Source of the DNA: JBIYSM02 sp044759095
Lineage (GTDB): Bacteria; Bacillota; Bacilli; Brevibacillales; Brevibacillaceae
Length of the DNA stretch: 64,000 nt
Assembly (NCBI RefSeq): GCF_044759095.2
Contig: NZ_JBIYSM020000007.1
Location: forward strand, 1-64,000
Reading direction: 5' to 3'
Below, piece by piece: positions 32,527 to 40,901 of this stretch. The translations under genes were made by a program, and so were the position numbers. The stretch's first letter is position 1. Every line of letters begins with the position of its first letter. The notes under the pieces are model-generated. The model worked only from the letters and a program-made list of their open reading frames with translations. It ran no database searches and was not told the DNA's origin.

Positions 32527-33675
32527 TCATGATTTCCGAACCAGCCGCTGGACGATCGAGGCAATTTTGCGCGCCGCCTCTTCCACTTCCCCGATGGTAT
32601 TGGTAATGCCGAAGCTAAAGCGAACAGCCGAGTGGGCCCGCTCTGTTTGCAGGCACATCGCCTGAAGCACATGAGACAACTCCAACGAGCCGGATGTGCA
32701 GGCCGAACCGCTAGCCGCCGCAATTCCCGCCAGATCCAGGTTCATCAGCATGGTTTCCGTCTCTGCGCCAGGGAAGCTGACGTTCAGAATGTGCGGCAGA
32801 TATTTTTCCGGATGGCCGTTGACATGATACTCAATACCGGCATCCTGCCAGATCTGCTGCATCGCGCCTCGCATCTTCCGGTACTTGGCTACCCGCTCAT
32901 CCATCTCCGACATGGCTGTCTTCACTGCTTCCGCAAAGCCGACAATACCGGCGACGTTTTCCGTTCCCGCGCGGCGTTTCCGCTCCTGAGAACCGCCGTG
33001 AATCAGAGGAAGGTGTGTGACGTTCCTCGCCATGAAGAGTGCTCCTACCCCTTTTGGACCGTTTATCTTGTGGGCGGAAACAGAGAGCAGGTCGACCGGC
33101 AGCTGCCGGAGATGGATCGGAACGATCCCGAATGCCTGTACGGCATCGGTGTGAAAATACACCTGCCGCTCGCGGAGAAACATCCCGATCTCTTCGATCG
33201 GCTGGATCGTGCCTACTTCATTGTTGCCGTACATGATGGAGACGAGGGTAGTGTCCGGGCGGACGGCCTGTTTTACATCCTCCAATCGCACCATTCCCGT
33301 CTCGTCAACCGGCAGGTACGTCACTTCAAAACCGATTTGCTCCAAATATTCGCAGGCGTGCAAAACGGCATGGTGCTCCACCTGGGACGTGATAACGTGT
33401 TTCCCCCGTTCCCGGTTGGCCATGGCTACCCCGATGATCGCCATGTTGTCCGCTTCCGTCCCGCCGCCCGTAAAAATCAGCGTTTTCGGATCGGTATCAA
33501 GCAGCGCGGCAATTTCATCACGCGCCTGTTCCACTGCCATGCGCGAATGGCGCCCAAAGCCGTGCAGGCTGGACGGATTTCCGTAATGCTGGGTCAGGTA
33601 GGGCTGCATGGCCTCTACCACGCGGGGATGCATCGGAGTGGTAGCAGCATGATCCAGATAAATGTAAGAACTCAC
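32527..33675 (-). CDS. iscS: Cysteine desulfurase (YrvO/IscS)
   Basis: 382 aa PLP enzyme. N-terminal YLDHAATTPMHP, the GGTEADN phosphate-binding loop, SAHKINGPKG with the PLP lysine, and the mobile catalytic cysteine in ASGSACTSGSLE. It takes sulfur from cysteine for Fe-S clusters and tRNA thiolation. In B. subtilis YrvO works with the adjacent trmU (mnmA); no mnmA follows here. It lies just after cymR, the cysteine-metabolism repressor. Confidence 0.95.
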   Translation of the reverse strand: MSSYIYLDHAATTPMHPRVVEAMQPYLTQHYGNPSSLHGFGRHSRMAVEQARDEIAALLDTDPKTLIFTGGGTEADNMAIIGVAMANRERGKHVITSQVEHHAVLHACEYLEQIGFEVTYLPVDETGMVRLEDVKQAVRPDTTLVSIMYGNNEVGTIQPIEEIGMFLRERQVYFHTDAVQAFGIVPIHLRQLPVDLLSVSAHKINGPKGVGALFMARNVTHLPLIHGGSQERKRRAGTENVAGIVGFAEAVKTAMSEMDERVAKYRKMRGAMQQIWQDAGIEYHVNGHPEKYLPHILNVSFPGAETETMLMNLDLAGIAAASGSACTSGSLELSHVLQAMCLQTERAHSAVRFSFGITNTIGEVEEAARKIASIVQRLVRKS

Positions 33676-33688
33676 GATTTTTCACCCT

Positions 33689-34108
33689 CTAAATATAAAA
33701 CATGTAGCTGTCAGAAGGACTGTCATCCTGATAGCTGATCAAATCCTTCAGCGAAGTGGAGTCAAGAACGGCGGAAATGCTGTCGCGAATGCGCAGCCAC
33801 AGGTGGCGTTTGGCCGGATCCTCCTCCTCGGCAAATTCCACGGGACTGATCGGCCCCTCCAACACGCGTATGATGTTTCCGGCGGAAATTTCCTCCGGTT
33901 CTTTGGCCAGTACGTATCCGCCGTATGCCCCGCGGATGCTTTTGACCAGTCCGGCGTTGCGGAGCGGTGCAATCAGCTGCTCCAGGTAATGCTCGGACAA
34001 ATCATGCCGCTGGGCAATGCTTTTCAGCGAAACGGGGCCTTCTCCATAGCGGTTCGCCAGTTCCATCATGATCGTAAGGCCGTAACGCCCTTTGGTCGAA
34101 ATCTTCAC
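33689..34108 (-). CDS. cymR: Rrf2-family repressor CymR
   Basis: 139 aa from a GTG at 34108 (TTG at 34114 is possible), giving the conserved start KISTKGRYGLTIMMELA. The winged helix (SLKSIAQRHDLSEHYLEQLI, LVKSIRGAYGGYVLA) is followed by a C-terminal helix. There are no Fe-S cysteines, as in CymR and unlike IscR. CymR with CysK represses cysteine biosynthesis genes. The cymR-iscS order matches B. subtilis. Confidence 0.92.
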   Translation of the reverse strand: MKISTKGRYGLTIMMELANRYGEGPVSLKSIAQRHDLSEHYLEQLIAPLRNAGLVKSIRGAYGGYVLAKEPEEISAGNIIRVLEGPISPVEFAEEEDPAKRHLWLRIRDSISAVLDSTSLKDLISYQDDSPSDSYMFYI

Positions 34109-34210
34109 GGTCAACAACTCTCCTCTATACCTCTTTGTCTGCTTCACCTTCGCACCACGACTCATGAGACGGTTGATTGAGGATACACTACCATCAGGGG
34201 GTGAGTCTGG

Positions 34211-34390
34211 ATGGCAACCAACAAGCGTTCCGAACGAGGTCGAAACCATCCTTCCGCGACGTTGTACGATCAACCGGCGGGCACGATTGCCCATAAGGCG
34301 CGCTACGGCGCAAGCGAAGTAAGCAAGCAGCCGAATGAAAACGGCGACCTGCCCAATAAGCCGGGGGCGGAAGGCGACGTTCGCACGTAA
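34211..34390 (+). CDS. Small hydrophilic hypothetical protein
   Basis: 59 aa on the strand opposite its neighbours. GGGGGTGAG lies 8 bases before the ATG. It begins MATNKRSERGRNHPSATLYD and ends NENGDLPNKPGAEGDVRT; hydrophilic, without cysteine, and probably disordered. Coding character is suggested by the ribosome site and the hairpin just after the stop (34397-34429). The composition resembles small sporulation or stress proteins of Bacillales, but no family can be named. Confidence 0.6.
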   Translation: MATNKRSERGRNHPSATLYDQPAGTIAHKARYGASEVSKQPNENGDLPNKPGAEGDVRT

Positions 34391-34396
34391 TCCAAG

Positions 34397-34429
34397 CATG
34401 CTCCTGCCGGATGATACCGGGGGAGCATG
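34397..34429 (+). terminator. Hairpin after the small hydrophilic protein gene
   Basis: Stem CATGCTCC/GGAGCATG with an inner CCGG/CCGG part, followed on the plus strand by a weak TCCGTTTT tract. Confidence 0.55.
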
Positions 34430-34435
34430 TCCGTT

Positions 34436-35770
34436 TTACGCCCTGCCGGACGGAGTATTCCGTCGTTCTTCCTGCAGGCGGCGAATCTCCCGTTCAAACC
34501 CGATCTCTTTGGGCTGATAAAAGGAGTATTCCACTCCTTCGGGAAAATACTTCTGGGGCACGTACCCGTTCGGGTAGTTGTGGGGATACAGATAACCTTC
34601 GCCGTGTCCCAGCCGGGCCGCACCCTTGTAGCTATGGTCCCGCAAGTGAACCGGTACGGGTTTGTGCCCATCCGTCCTGATCCGATCCAGCGCCTGGTTG
34701 ATTCCCAGGTAGGCGGCGTTGCTTTTCGGAGCCGAGGCCAGATACGTGGTGGCCTGAGCCAGCGGAATCCGCCCCTCCGGCATGCCGACAAGCTCCAGCG
34801 CCTGAAAACAGGAAACGGCCACGGTAATGGCATGAGGATCCGCATTTCCAATGTCTTCAGAAGCCGAGATGATCAGGCGGCGCGCGATAAAGCGGGGATC
34901 CTCACCGGCATCAATCATTCGCGCCAGCCAGTAAAGGGCCGCATCCGGGTCCGATCCGCGAATGGATTTTATAAAGGCGGAGATGGTGTCGTAGTGGTTG
35001 TCTCCGCTTTTGTCGTAACGGACTGCACGCCGTTGGATCGACTCCACGGCGACATCCAGGGTGATGACAATTCGGCCGTCCTTCCCCAGCGGGGTAGTTG
35101 TCGCCGCAAGCTCCAGTGCATTCAACAGGCGGCGCGCATCTCCTTCCGCGTATTGGATCAAGTGATCGGCTGCCTCTGGCTCCACCGTTACGTTCAGTTC
35201 ACCCAAACCGTTTACCTCATCCGTCAACGCCCGCATCATGATCTGGCGAAGTTCCTCGGAGGAGAGCGGTTCCAGCGGGAAAATCTGCGAACGGGAGAGC
35301 AAGGCCGCGTTTACCTCGAAAAACGGGTTCTCCGTTGTAGCCCCGATGAGAATGATGGTGCCTTCTTCTACATAGGGCAGCAGGGCGTCCTGCTGTGATT
35401 TGTTAAAGCGATGAATCTCGTCGACAAACAGCGTCGTGCGGCGTCCTTCCATGATTAACCGCTCTTTTGCCTCGTCCACAACGCGGCGAATGTCGGCCAC
35501 TCCGGCTGTAACCGCATTTAGCTCGGCAAAATGGGATTTGGTGGAACGGGCAATGACCTTGGCGAGTGTCGTTTTTCCCGTTCCCGGCGGGCCAAAAAAG
35601 ATCAGGGACGAAACCTGATCCGCCTCAATGGCCCGGCGCAGCAGTTTGCCCGGAGCCAGAATATGCGTTTGGCCGATGACATCCTGAATCGTCTGCGGAC
35701 GCATGCGAGCGGCAAGCGGCTTCGCTTTGCCCGATTCCTGTTGTTCGTAGGCCAGTGAAAAAAGATCCAT
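34436..35770 (-). CDS. rarA: Replication-associated recombination protein RarA (YrvN)
   Basis: 444 aa AAA+ ATPase of the clamp-loader clade. Walker A FFGPPGTGKTTLAK, Walker B LFVDEIHRFNKSQQD, sensor 1 LIGATTENP, and the C-terminal tetramerisation domain with DGHKPVPVHLRDHSYKGA and the YLYPHNYPNGYVPQ signature. It acts at stalled replication forks with RecA and SSB. Neighbour of cymR as in B. subtilis. Confidence 0.96.
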   Translation of the reverse strand: MDLFSLAYEQQESGKAKPLAARMRPQTIQDVIGQTHILAPGKLLRRAIEADQVSSLIFFGPPGTGKTTLAKVIARSTKSHFAELNAVTAGVADIRRVVDEAKERLIMEGRRTTLFVDEIHRFNKSQQDALLPYVEEGTIILIGATTENPFFEVNAALLSRSQIFPLEPLSSEELRQIMMRALTDEVNGLGELNVTVEPEAADHLIQYAEGDARRLLNALELAATTTPLGKDGRIVITLDVAVESIQRRAVRYDKSGDNHYDTISAFIKSIRGSDPDAALYWLARMIDAGEDPRFIARRLIISASEDIGNADPHAITVAVSCFQALELVGMPEGRIPLAQATTYLASAPKSNAAYLGINQALDRIRTDGHKPVPVHLRDHSYKGAARLGHGEGYLYPHNYPNGYVPQKYFPEGVEYSFYQPKEIGFEREIRRLQEERRNTPSGRA

Positions 35771-35862
35771 CCGAAAATTCCTTCCATTCCTATGGGGTTT
35801 CTCAATATCATAGCATAAACGAAACTTCGATGCTTTGGCAAGGAACGGGGTATTGTATTAGC

Positions 35863-36056
35863 AAAAAAAAAGAACTCCCGTATAAGGAGTTCCAGAGCGA
35901 TGACAAAGTGTCAGAGTGTGGAGCAGACCGTTCTTCCGCCTATCGCGGCTTTGGCGATGCCCCCGCGAATCGTCACGGAGCGGAGAAATCGGTCCCGGAT
36001 AGACACGAATCCCTTTTTCGACAGTCTCCCTGCGTGCCTACACACGCAGTTTTTTC
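35863..36056 (+). ncRNA. Candidate structured RNA between rarA and tcdA
   Basis: The gene-free interval is bounded by two outward-facing terminators: a minus-strand one (GAACTCC/GGAGTTC with T9, 35863-35892) and a plus-strand one (CTGCGTG/CACGCAG with T6, 36031-36056). Between them, nested complementary blocks GTGTC/GACAC, GACCG/CGGTC, CCGC/GCGG and TCGCGG/CCGCGA form one long interrupted hairpin. A plus-strand start is suggested by the terminator, but the promoter (TTGGCA, TATTAG, 15-bp gap) is poor. It is not the 6S RNA, which lies on the other side of tcdA. Strand is uncertain. Confidence 0.4.
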
Positions 36057-36063
36057 TATCCTA

Positions 36064-36822
36064 TTATCCTTTAACCGGCTGCCAATCGAGAATGTCGCGG
36101 ACAACCACACTGGCCAGAATCAATCCCGCAACGGACGGGACGAAGGCATTGCTTGCCGGAGGGCGGCGCGCCTTGCTGATCGGTGAATTCGGGTTGGCGA
36201 TCTCGTTTAACACGTCTTCCCGGATGGTTACGGGGATTTCTTTGGAATACACCACTTTTACGCCTTTGTAGATTCCCTTTTTGCGGAGCTCGCGGCGAAT
36301 CACCTTGGCAATCGGGTCGTAGCTGGTTTGCGAAATGTCTGCGACTTCAAAGTGGGTCGGGTCCATTTTGTTGGCCGCTCCCATGCTGGAGATGATCGGG
36401 ATGTTCCGACGCTTTGCCTCCACGATCAGGTGAAGCTTCGCCGACATGGTATCCATCGCGTCCACGATGTAGTCCAGCTTGTGGGCAAACAGCTGTTCAG
36501 ATGTCTCTTCGTTGTAGAACATCTGCAGCGTCACCACTTCGCACTCCGGGTTGATCGCAGCGATGCGTTCTTTCATCAGCTCGGATTTCGGTTGACCAAC
36601 CGTTTTTAGCGTAGCGTGAATCTGCCGGTTGATGTTGGTGATATCCACCACGTCTTTGTCAACCAGTACCAGTTTGCCGACACCGGTACGGGCCAGCGCC
36701 TCCACTGTAAAAGAGCCGACACCGCCGATTCCCAGGACGGCCACCGTGCTGTTTTTCAGTTTTTCCAGGCCTTCCGGTCCGAAGGCCAGTTCACAACGGG
36801 AAAATTGATGAAGCATAATCAA
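36064..36822 (-). CDS. tcdA: tRNA threonylcarbamoyladenosine dehydratase (TcdA/YrvM)
   Basis: 252 aa; a TTG at 36822 fits the AAAGG site best, with an ATG two codons later as an alternative. E1-like fold: VLGIGGVGSFTVEALARTGVG (nucleotide loop), VDKDVVDITNINRQ, DAMDTMSAKLHLI, and SARRPPASNAFVPS-type C-terminus. It cyclises t6A37 to ct6A in ANN-decoding tRNAs. Position next to the 6S RNA and aspS matches B. subtilis yrvM. Confidence 0.93.
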   Translation of the reverse strand: MIMLHQFSRCELAFGPEGLEKLKNSTVAVLGIGGVGSFTVEALARTGVGKLVLVDKDVVDITNINRQIHATLKTVGQPKSELMKERIAAINPECEVVTLQMFYNEETSEQLFAHKLDYIVDAMDTMSAKLHLIVEAKRRNIPIISSMGAANKMDPTHFEVADISQTSYDPIAKVIRRELRKKGIYKGVKVVYSKEIPVTIREDVLNEIANPNSPISKARRPPASNAFVPSVAGLILASVVVRDILDWQPVKG

Positions 36823-36850
36823 GTCAACCTTTCAAGATAGCGTAAGAGGT

Positions 36851-36983
36851 TGTGTAAAAAGTCCGGGAAACATTGCCAGCGCATCTCGGTTGCGCCGCAC
36901 AGGATGTGCTAGTGTCGGCGCTGCCAACAGGACGTTGGCGTTTTTAGCCGACCTTGGCCCTGTTTGTCCTCCTTTTTAAACAC
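36851..36983. repeat. Palindromic-ended repeat element, copy 1 (upstream of tcdA)
   Basis: The ends AAAAAGTCCGGGAAACATT and CTGTTTGTCCTCCTTTTTAA match those of 40549-40689, while the middle differs. The two ends are imperfect inverted copies of each other, and the centre holds a separate hairpin (GCCAAC/GTTGGC). No coding potential. This resembles a MITE or other palindromic intergenic repeat family. Confidence 0.6.
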
Positions 36984-37027
36984 CCGCCATATGATAATGG
37001 CAATCGGAAAAGTAGGATTGCAGACGT

Positions 37028-37257
37028 AAAAAGGAGCCCCATTATGCCGTGTTGCTCCTCAGTTTTGAACCTGCGCTAGCAGGTGGGTGTTTTGCCGAGC
37101 CGCCTCAGACGTCCACTCGATGGAGGCATGTCTTCGCAGCTGCGGACGGGAAACTCCCTAAAAGAGTTTGTGGCTCAAAACTATTGGATGTCACGTACAT
37201 CGCAGGGCTTTGCTTTTCGGTATCCATATCGTATCAAAACCGGGTTGGGAGATGCAA
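37028..37257 (-). ncRNA. bsrA: 6S RNA with its promoter
   Basis: Promoter TTGCAT (37252-37257) and TACGAT (37228-37233), 18-bp spacing, gives a start near 37221 and a product of about 190 nt, the normal size of 6S RNA. The 5' part (GCCCTGCGATGTACGTG, then TTTTGAGCC) pairs with the 3' part (GGCTC..AAAA, CGCAGG), leaving a large central bubble, and CGTCC/GGACG closes the apical arm. The end is an intrinsic terminator GGAGC/GCTCC with T5. Location between aspS and tcdA (yrvM) is the locus I recall for bsrA in B. subtilis. 6S RNA sequesters vegetative RNA polymerase in stationary phase. Confidence 0.78.
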
Positions 37258-37259
37258 GT

Positions 37260-39047
37260 TTACTGCTTGTTGTCCTCCGGCTTTGCCGTCGTGGCAATGT
37301 GCAGCTCTAAAAGCTGCGCGATGTCCACCTGCCCCGGAGCGTCCACCATCAGGTCGCTTGCGCTTGCCGTTTTCGGGAAGGCAATGACCTCGCGCAGGTT
37401 GTTGCGTCCGGCGAGAAGCATCACGAGGCGATCCAACCCAAGGGCGATTCCGCCGTGCGGAGGTGTTCCGTAATCGAAAGCGTCAAGCAGGAAGCCGAAT
37501 TTTTCACGCGCCTCTTCCTGCGAAAGGCCAAGCGCCTTGAACATTTTTTCCTGGACATCACGCTGGTAAATCCGCATCGAACCGCCGCCCAGCTCGTAAC
37601 CGTTCAACACCATGTCGTACGCTTGGGCGCGCATTTGGCCCGGGTTGGTATCGAACAGGTGCAGATCCTCGTCTTTCGGACGGGTAAATGGATGGTGCAG
37701 CGCCACGTAGCGTCGCGCTTCTTCGTCCCACTCCACCAGCGGGAAGTCGACGACCCAGAGGAAGGCGAACTGGTTGTGATCGATCAAGCCCAGCTCGGCA
37801 CCCAACTTGGAACGCAGCGCTCCCAGTGCATCGGCGACCACTTTCGGCTTATCCGCAACGAACAGCAGCAGGTCGCCCTCCTCTGCTCCCAGGCGCTGTT
37901 TTAGTGTGCCCAGTTCCTCTTCCGTAAAGAATTTCGCGATCGGTCCCTTGACTTCGCCTTCCTTGAAGCCGATCCAGGCCAGCCCCTTCGCACCGTAACG
38001 GGATACGAACTTGCCAAGATCGTCCGCTTCCTTGCGGGAATAATGGCCGCAGCCCTTTGCGTTGATCGCTTTAACCTGTCCGCCGCTCGCTACCGCACTG
38101 GCGAACACTTTAAAGTCGCTGTTGGCAACCAGATCGGAGACGTCAACCAGCTCCATTCCGAAGCGGACGTCCGGCTTGTCGGAGCCGTAGCGGTCCATCG
38201 CTTCCGCATATGTCAGCCGCGGAAACGGTGTCGGAACCTCTACTCCAATGGTCTCCTTAAACACGTGGGCGACCATTTGCTCCATCATCGGCAGCAGTTC
38301 CTCCATCGACAGGAAGGAGGTCTCGATGTCCACCTGGGTAAACTCCGGCTGACGGTCTGCGCGCAGGTCCTCGTCGCGGAAGCAGCGGACAATTTGATAG
38401 TAACGCTCAAAGCCGGATACCATCAACAGCTGCTTGAACAGCTGCGGGGATTGCGGCAGGGCGTAAAACTCGCCGGGATGGACGCGGGATGGCACCAGAT
38501 AGTCACGCGCTCCTTCCGGCGTGCTTTTGGTGAGCATCGGTGTCTCCACTTCCAGGAAGCCTTTGCTGTCGAGGAAGTCGCGAAACGCTTTGGTCGCTTT
38601 GCTGCGCAGGATGAACGTCCGCTGCATCTCTGGACGGCGCAGGTCGAGGTAACGGTATTTCAAGCGAATTTGCTCGTCCACATCGATGTCGTCTTCAATT
38701 TGAAACGGCGGTGTTTTTGCTTCGTTCAATATCGTGATCAGAGAGACGTGTACTTCTACTTCCCCAGTCTTCAGTTTCGGGTTTACTGCTTCAGGAGCGC
38801 GCGCAACCACTTTGCCGGTGACGGAAATGACGTACTCGCTGCGTGCTTTGTCCGCGATCTCCCATGCTGCCTTGTTGTACTCCGGGTTGAACACGATCTG
38901 CACAATTCCGCTTCTGTCGCGCAGGTCGATGAAGATGACGCCGCCCAGGTCGCGGCGCTTTTGCACCCATCCGTTTAGGGTAATCTCTTGCCCGATGTGT
39001 TCCTTGCTTACTTCACCACAAAATACGTCGCGGTATTGCCATGCCAT
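37260..39047 (-). CDS. aspS: Aspartate-tRNA ligase
   Basis: 595 aa from the ATG at 39047 behind GGAGG. OB-fold anticodon domain (GWVQKRRDLGGVIFIDLRDRSG), class II motifs (YRYLDLRR, FRDEDLRADRQPEFTQVDIE, GIALGLDRLVMLL) and the bacterial GAD insertion (about 300-420). The downstream half of the hisS-aspS operon, 22 bp after hisS, so both share one T-box. The 6S RNA promoter begins inside its last codon. Confidence 0.98.
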   Translation of the reverse strand: MAWQYRDVFCGEVSKEHIGQEITLNGWVQKRRDLGGVIFIDLRDRSGIVQIVFNPEYNKAAWEIADKARSEYVISVTGKVVARAPEAVNPKLKTGEVEVHVSLITILNEAKTPPFQIEDDIDVDEQIRLKYRYLDLRRPEMQRTFILRSKATKAFRDFLDSKGFLEVETPMLTKSTPEGARDYLVPSRVHPGEFYALPQSPQLFKQLLMVSGFERYYQIVRCFRDEDLRADRQPEFTQVDIETSFLSMEELLPMMEQMVAHVFKETIGVEVPTPFPRLTYAEAMDRYGSDKPDVRFGMELVDVSDLVANSDFKVFASAVASGGQVKAINAKGCGHYSRKEADDLGKFVSRYGAKGLAWIGFKEGEVKGPIAKFFTEEELGTLKQRLGAEEGDLLLFVADKPKVVADALGALRSKLGAELGLIDHNQFAFLWVVDFPLVEWDEEARRYVALHHPFTRPKDEDLHLFDTNPGQMRAQAYDMVLNGYELGGGSMRIYQRDVQEKMFKALGLSQEEAREKFGFLLDAFDYGTPPHGGIALGLDRLVMLLAGRNNLREVIAFPKTASASDLMVDAPGQVDIAQLLELHIATTAKPEDNKQ

Positions 39048-39069
39048 TGTTTGTTTCCTCCACTCTTCT

Positions 39070-40344
39070 CTATTTTTTATCGGATGCGGCCAGCGCGTTA
39101 ACCAGTTCACTTGCCGCCAGTTCCCGCTGTTCGCCGGTCGCCATTTCTTTCAGCACGACCGTGCCGTTGGCCAGTTCCGTTTCCCCGATAATGGCCGTAT
39201 AACGGGCAGCCAGACGGTCTGCCGCCTTCAGCTGCGCCTTCATTTTGCGGTCGAGGTAGTCCATTTCTGCCGATACGCCGGCCTGGCGCAGTTGATCCAG
39301 CAGGATAAACGCCTGATCTTTTGCCTCTGGCGTCTGAATCACGAGGTAGCAGTCAATGCCGCTTGTAATCGGCAGCTGAATACCTTGCTTTTCCAGGGCC
39401 AACAGCAGCCGTTCGATACTGAGGGCAAAGCCGATTCCCGGCATGTCCTCACCGCCCAGTTCAGCCACCAGTCCGTTGTATCGGCCTCCGCCGCACAGGG
39501 TCTCAACCGCTCCAATTTCCGCCATCTTGATTTCAAAGGCAGTCAGCGTGTAATAGTCGAGGCCGCGTACCAGGCGGGGATTGACCGTAAACGGAATGTT
39601 CAACGCAGTAAGATACTTTTGCACGGCTTCAAAGTGGGCAGCCGATTCTTCGCTCAAGTAATCGAGAATGGATGGGGCATCCTTGGTCAAAGAACGGCAC
39701 TTCTCGTTCTTGCAGTCCAGCACGCGCAGCGGATTGCGGTCGATACGCGACTGGCAGTCCCCGCACAGCTGTGTGCGGACGCCGTTCAGGTGCGCCAGCA
39801 GGTGAGTGCGGTGATTCGCTCGATCCTCTACTGTACCCACACTGTTCAGCTCCACGCTAAGGCCCGTCAGTCCCAGTTCCTGATAGAGTCGGATGGCGAC
39901 CGCAATCACTTCCGCGTCAATCGCCGGATCGCTGGAGCCGATCGCCTCCACGCCGAACTGGACGAATTGACGGTAACGCCCCGCCTGCGGACGCTCGTGC
40001 CGGAACATCGGCCCGAGATAGTACAGTTTTACAGGCTGGTTGGGAGAGCCGTACAGCTTGTGTTCCACATAGGCGCGAACCACACCCGCCGTTCCCTCCG
40101 GACGAAGTGTCAGCTCATCGCTTGAGCGCGGATTGGTGACACTGTACATTTCCTTCTCGACGATGTCTGTCGTCTCTCCTACACCGCGCTGAAACAGCTC
40201 GGTGTGTTCAAACAGCGGCGTGCGAATTTCGTGGTAGTTGTAACGGCGGCAGAGATCGCGAGCCTTTGCTTCCACGTAGTGCCACAGTTCCACGGTACCC
40301 GGCATGATGTCCTGCGTACCGCGGGGGATTTGGATCTTAGCCAT
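39070..40344 (-). CDS. hisS: Histidine-tRNA ligase
   Basis: 424 aa class II synthetase. Motif 1 region IPRGTQDIMPG, motif 2 FRHERPQAGRYRQFVQFGVE, the histidine-specific VRGLDYYTLTAFEI and GGGRYNGLVAELGG, motif 3 GIGFALSIERLLLAL, and a C-terminal anticodon domain. AGGAGGTT lies before the ATG. First gene of the hisS-aspS operon behind a T-box. Confidence 0.98.
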   Translation of the reverse strand: MAKIQIPRGTQDIMPGTVELWHYVEAKARDLCRRYNYHEIRTPLFEHTELFQRGVGETTDIVEKEMYSVTNPRSSDELTLRPEGTAGVVRAYVEHKLYGSPNQPVKLYYLGPMFRHERPQAGRYRQFVQFGVEAIGSSDPAIDAEVIAVAIRLYQELGLTGLSVELNSVGTVEDRANHRTHLLAHLNGVRTQLCGDCQSRIDRNPLRVLDCKNEKCRSLTKDAPSILDYLSEESAAHFEAVQKYLTALNIPFTVNPRLVRGLDYYTLTAFEIKMAEIGAVETLCGGGRYNGLVAELGGEDMPGIGFALSIERLLLALEKQGIQLPITSGIDCYLVIQTPEAKDQAFILLDQLRQAGVSAEMDYLDRKMKAQLKAADRLAARYTAIIGETELANGTVVLKEMATGEQRELAASELVNALAASDKK

Positions 40345-40394
40345 GTTCTAACCTCCATGCGTTTTTACATAAAAACTTCTCTTGAGAAAATAAA

Positions 40395-40871
40395 AAACTC
40401 CCGCCGCCTGACATAACGATAAGCCGTCATGTCAGGGACGAGAGATGTCTCCCGTGGTGCCACCCTGCTTGGATTGCCCTGATAAAATAGGCACAATCCC
40501 ACTTTCGTGCCATAACGCCGGCCTGCGCCTGACAGTTACTGAGAGGTAATTTGAAAAGTCCGGGAAACATTACCGTCGCATTTCTTCGTCGCGTCGTCCC
40601 TCCGCTGCTCACGTAGGTCAGTCTACGTTCCGCCGCTCGTTCCTTCCGCTCCTCAAACTGCTCGGTTCTGTTTGTCCTCCTTTTCAAATAATCATTCCGT
40701 TCACTGGGGTCTTCGGGGAGGTCATTCGCCAAGTCGTCATAGAAAAGTGCTCTCAGCCGCGGCACTTTCTCTCTTGTCCATGCGGTTCCTGGGTACTTGT
40801 TCCCGTCATCAGATCAAAGTCCATTGGAAAGCTTAATGAGAATCATAGCAAACCGGAGATAGCGGCGTCAA
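40395..40871 (-). promoter_or_regulatory. hisS-aspS T-box leader with promoter, carrying an inserted repeat
   Basis: Promoter TTGACG (40866-40871) and TATGAT (40842-40847), 18-bp spacing. The T-box AGGGTGGCACCACGG lies near 40457-40471, followed by a terminator stem and a T tract. Aligned by eye to the alaS leader, the specifier appears to be GAC (aspartate). The leader is about 450 nt, far longer than usual, because a 141-bp repeat (40549-40689) lies between stem I and the antiterminator region. Confidence 0.85.
40549..40689. repeat. Palindromic-ended repeat element, copy 2 (inside the hisS T-box leader)
   Basis: It begins ATTTGAAAAGTCCGGGAAACA and ends CTGTTTGTCCTCCTTTTCAAAT, matching copy 1 at 36851-36983. 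The outer 10 bases, ATTTGAAAAG and CTTTTCAAAT, are exact inverted repeats. The centre holds a hairpin ACGTAG/CTACGT. It is transcribed as part of the T-box RNA. Confidence 0.65.
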
Positions 40872-40901
40872 CTCTCGCGATAGTAAAAGTTTTTCCGCCG
40901 G

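Noticed and set aside
32430..32723. A 97-codon frame between recD2 and iscS
   Set aside because: Most of it is the iscS gene read out of frame; the last 20 codons are too few to support a separate gene.
40427..40765. A 112-codon frame upstream of hisS
   Set aside because: It lies entirely within the T-box leader and its inserted repeat.
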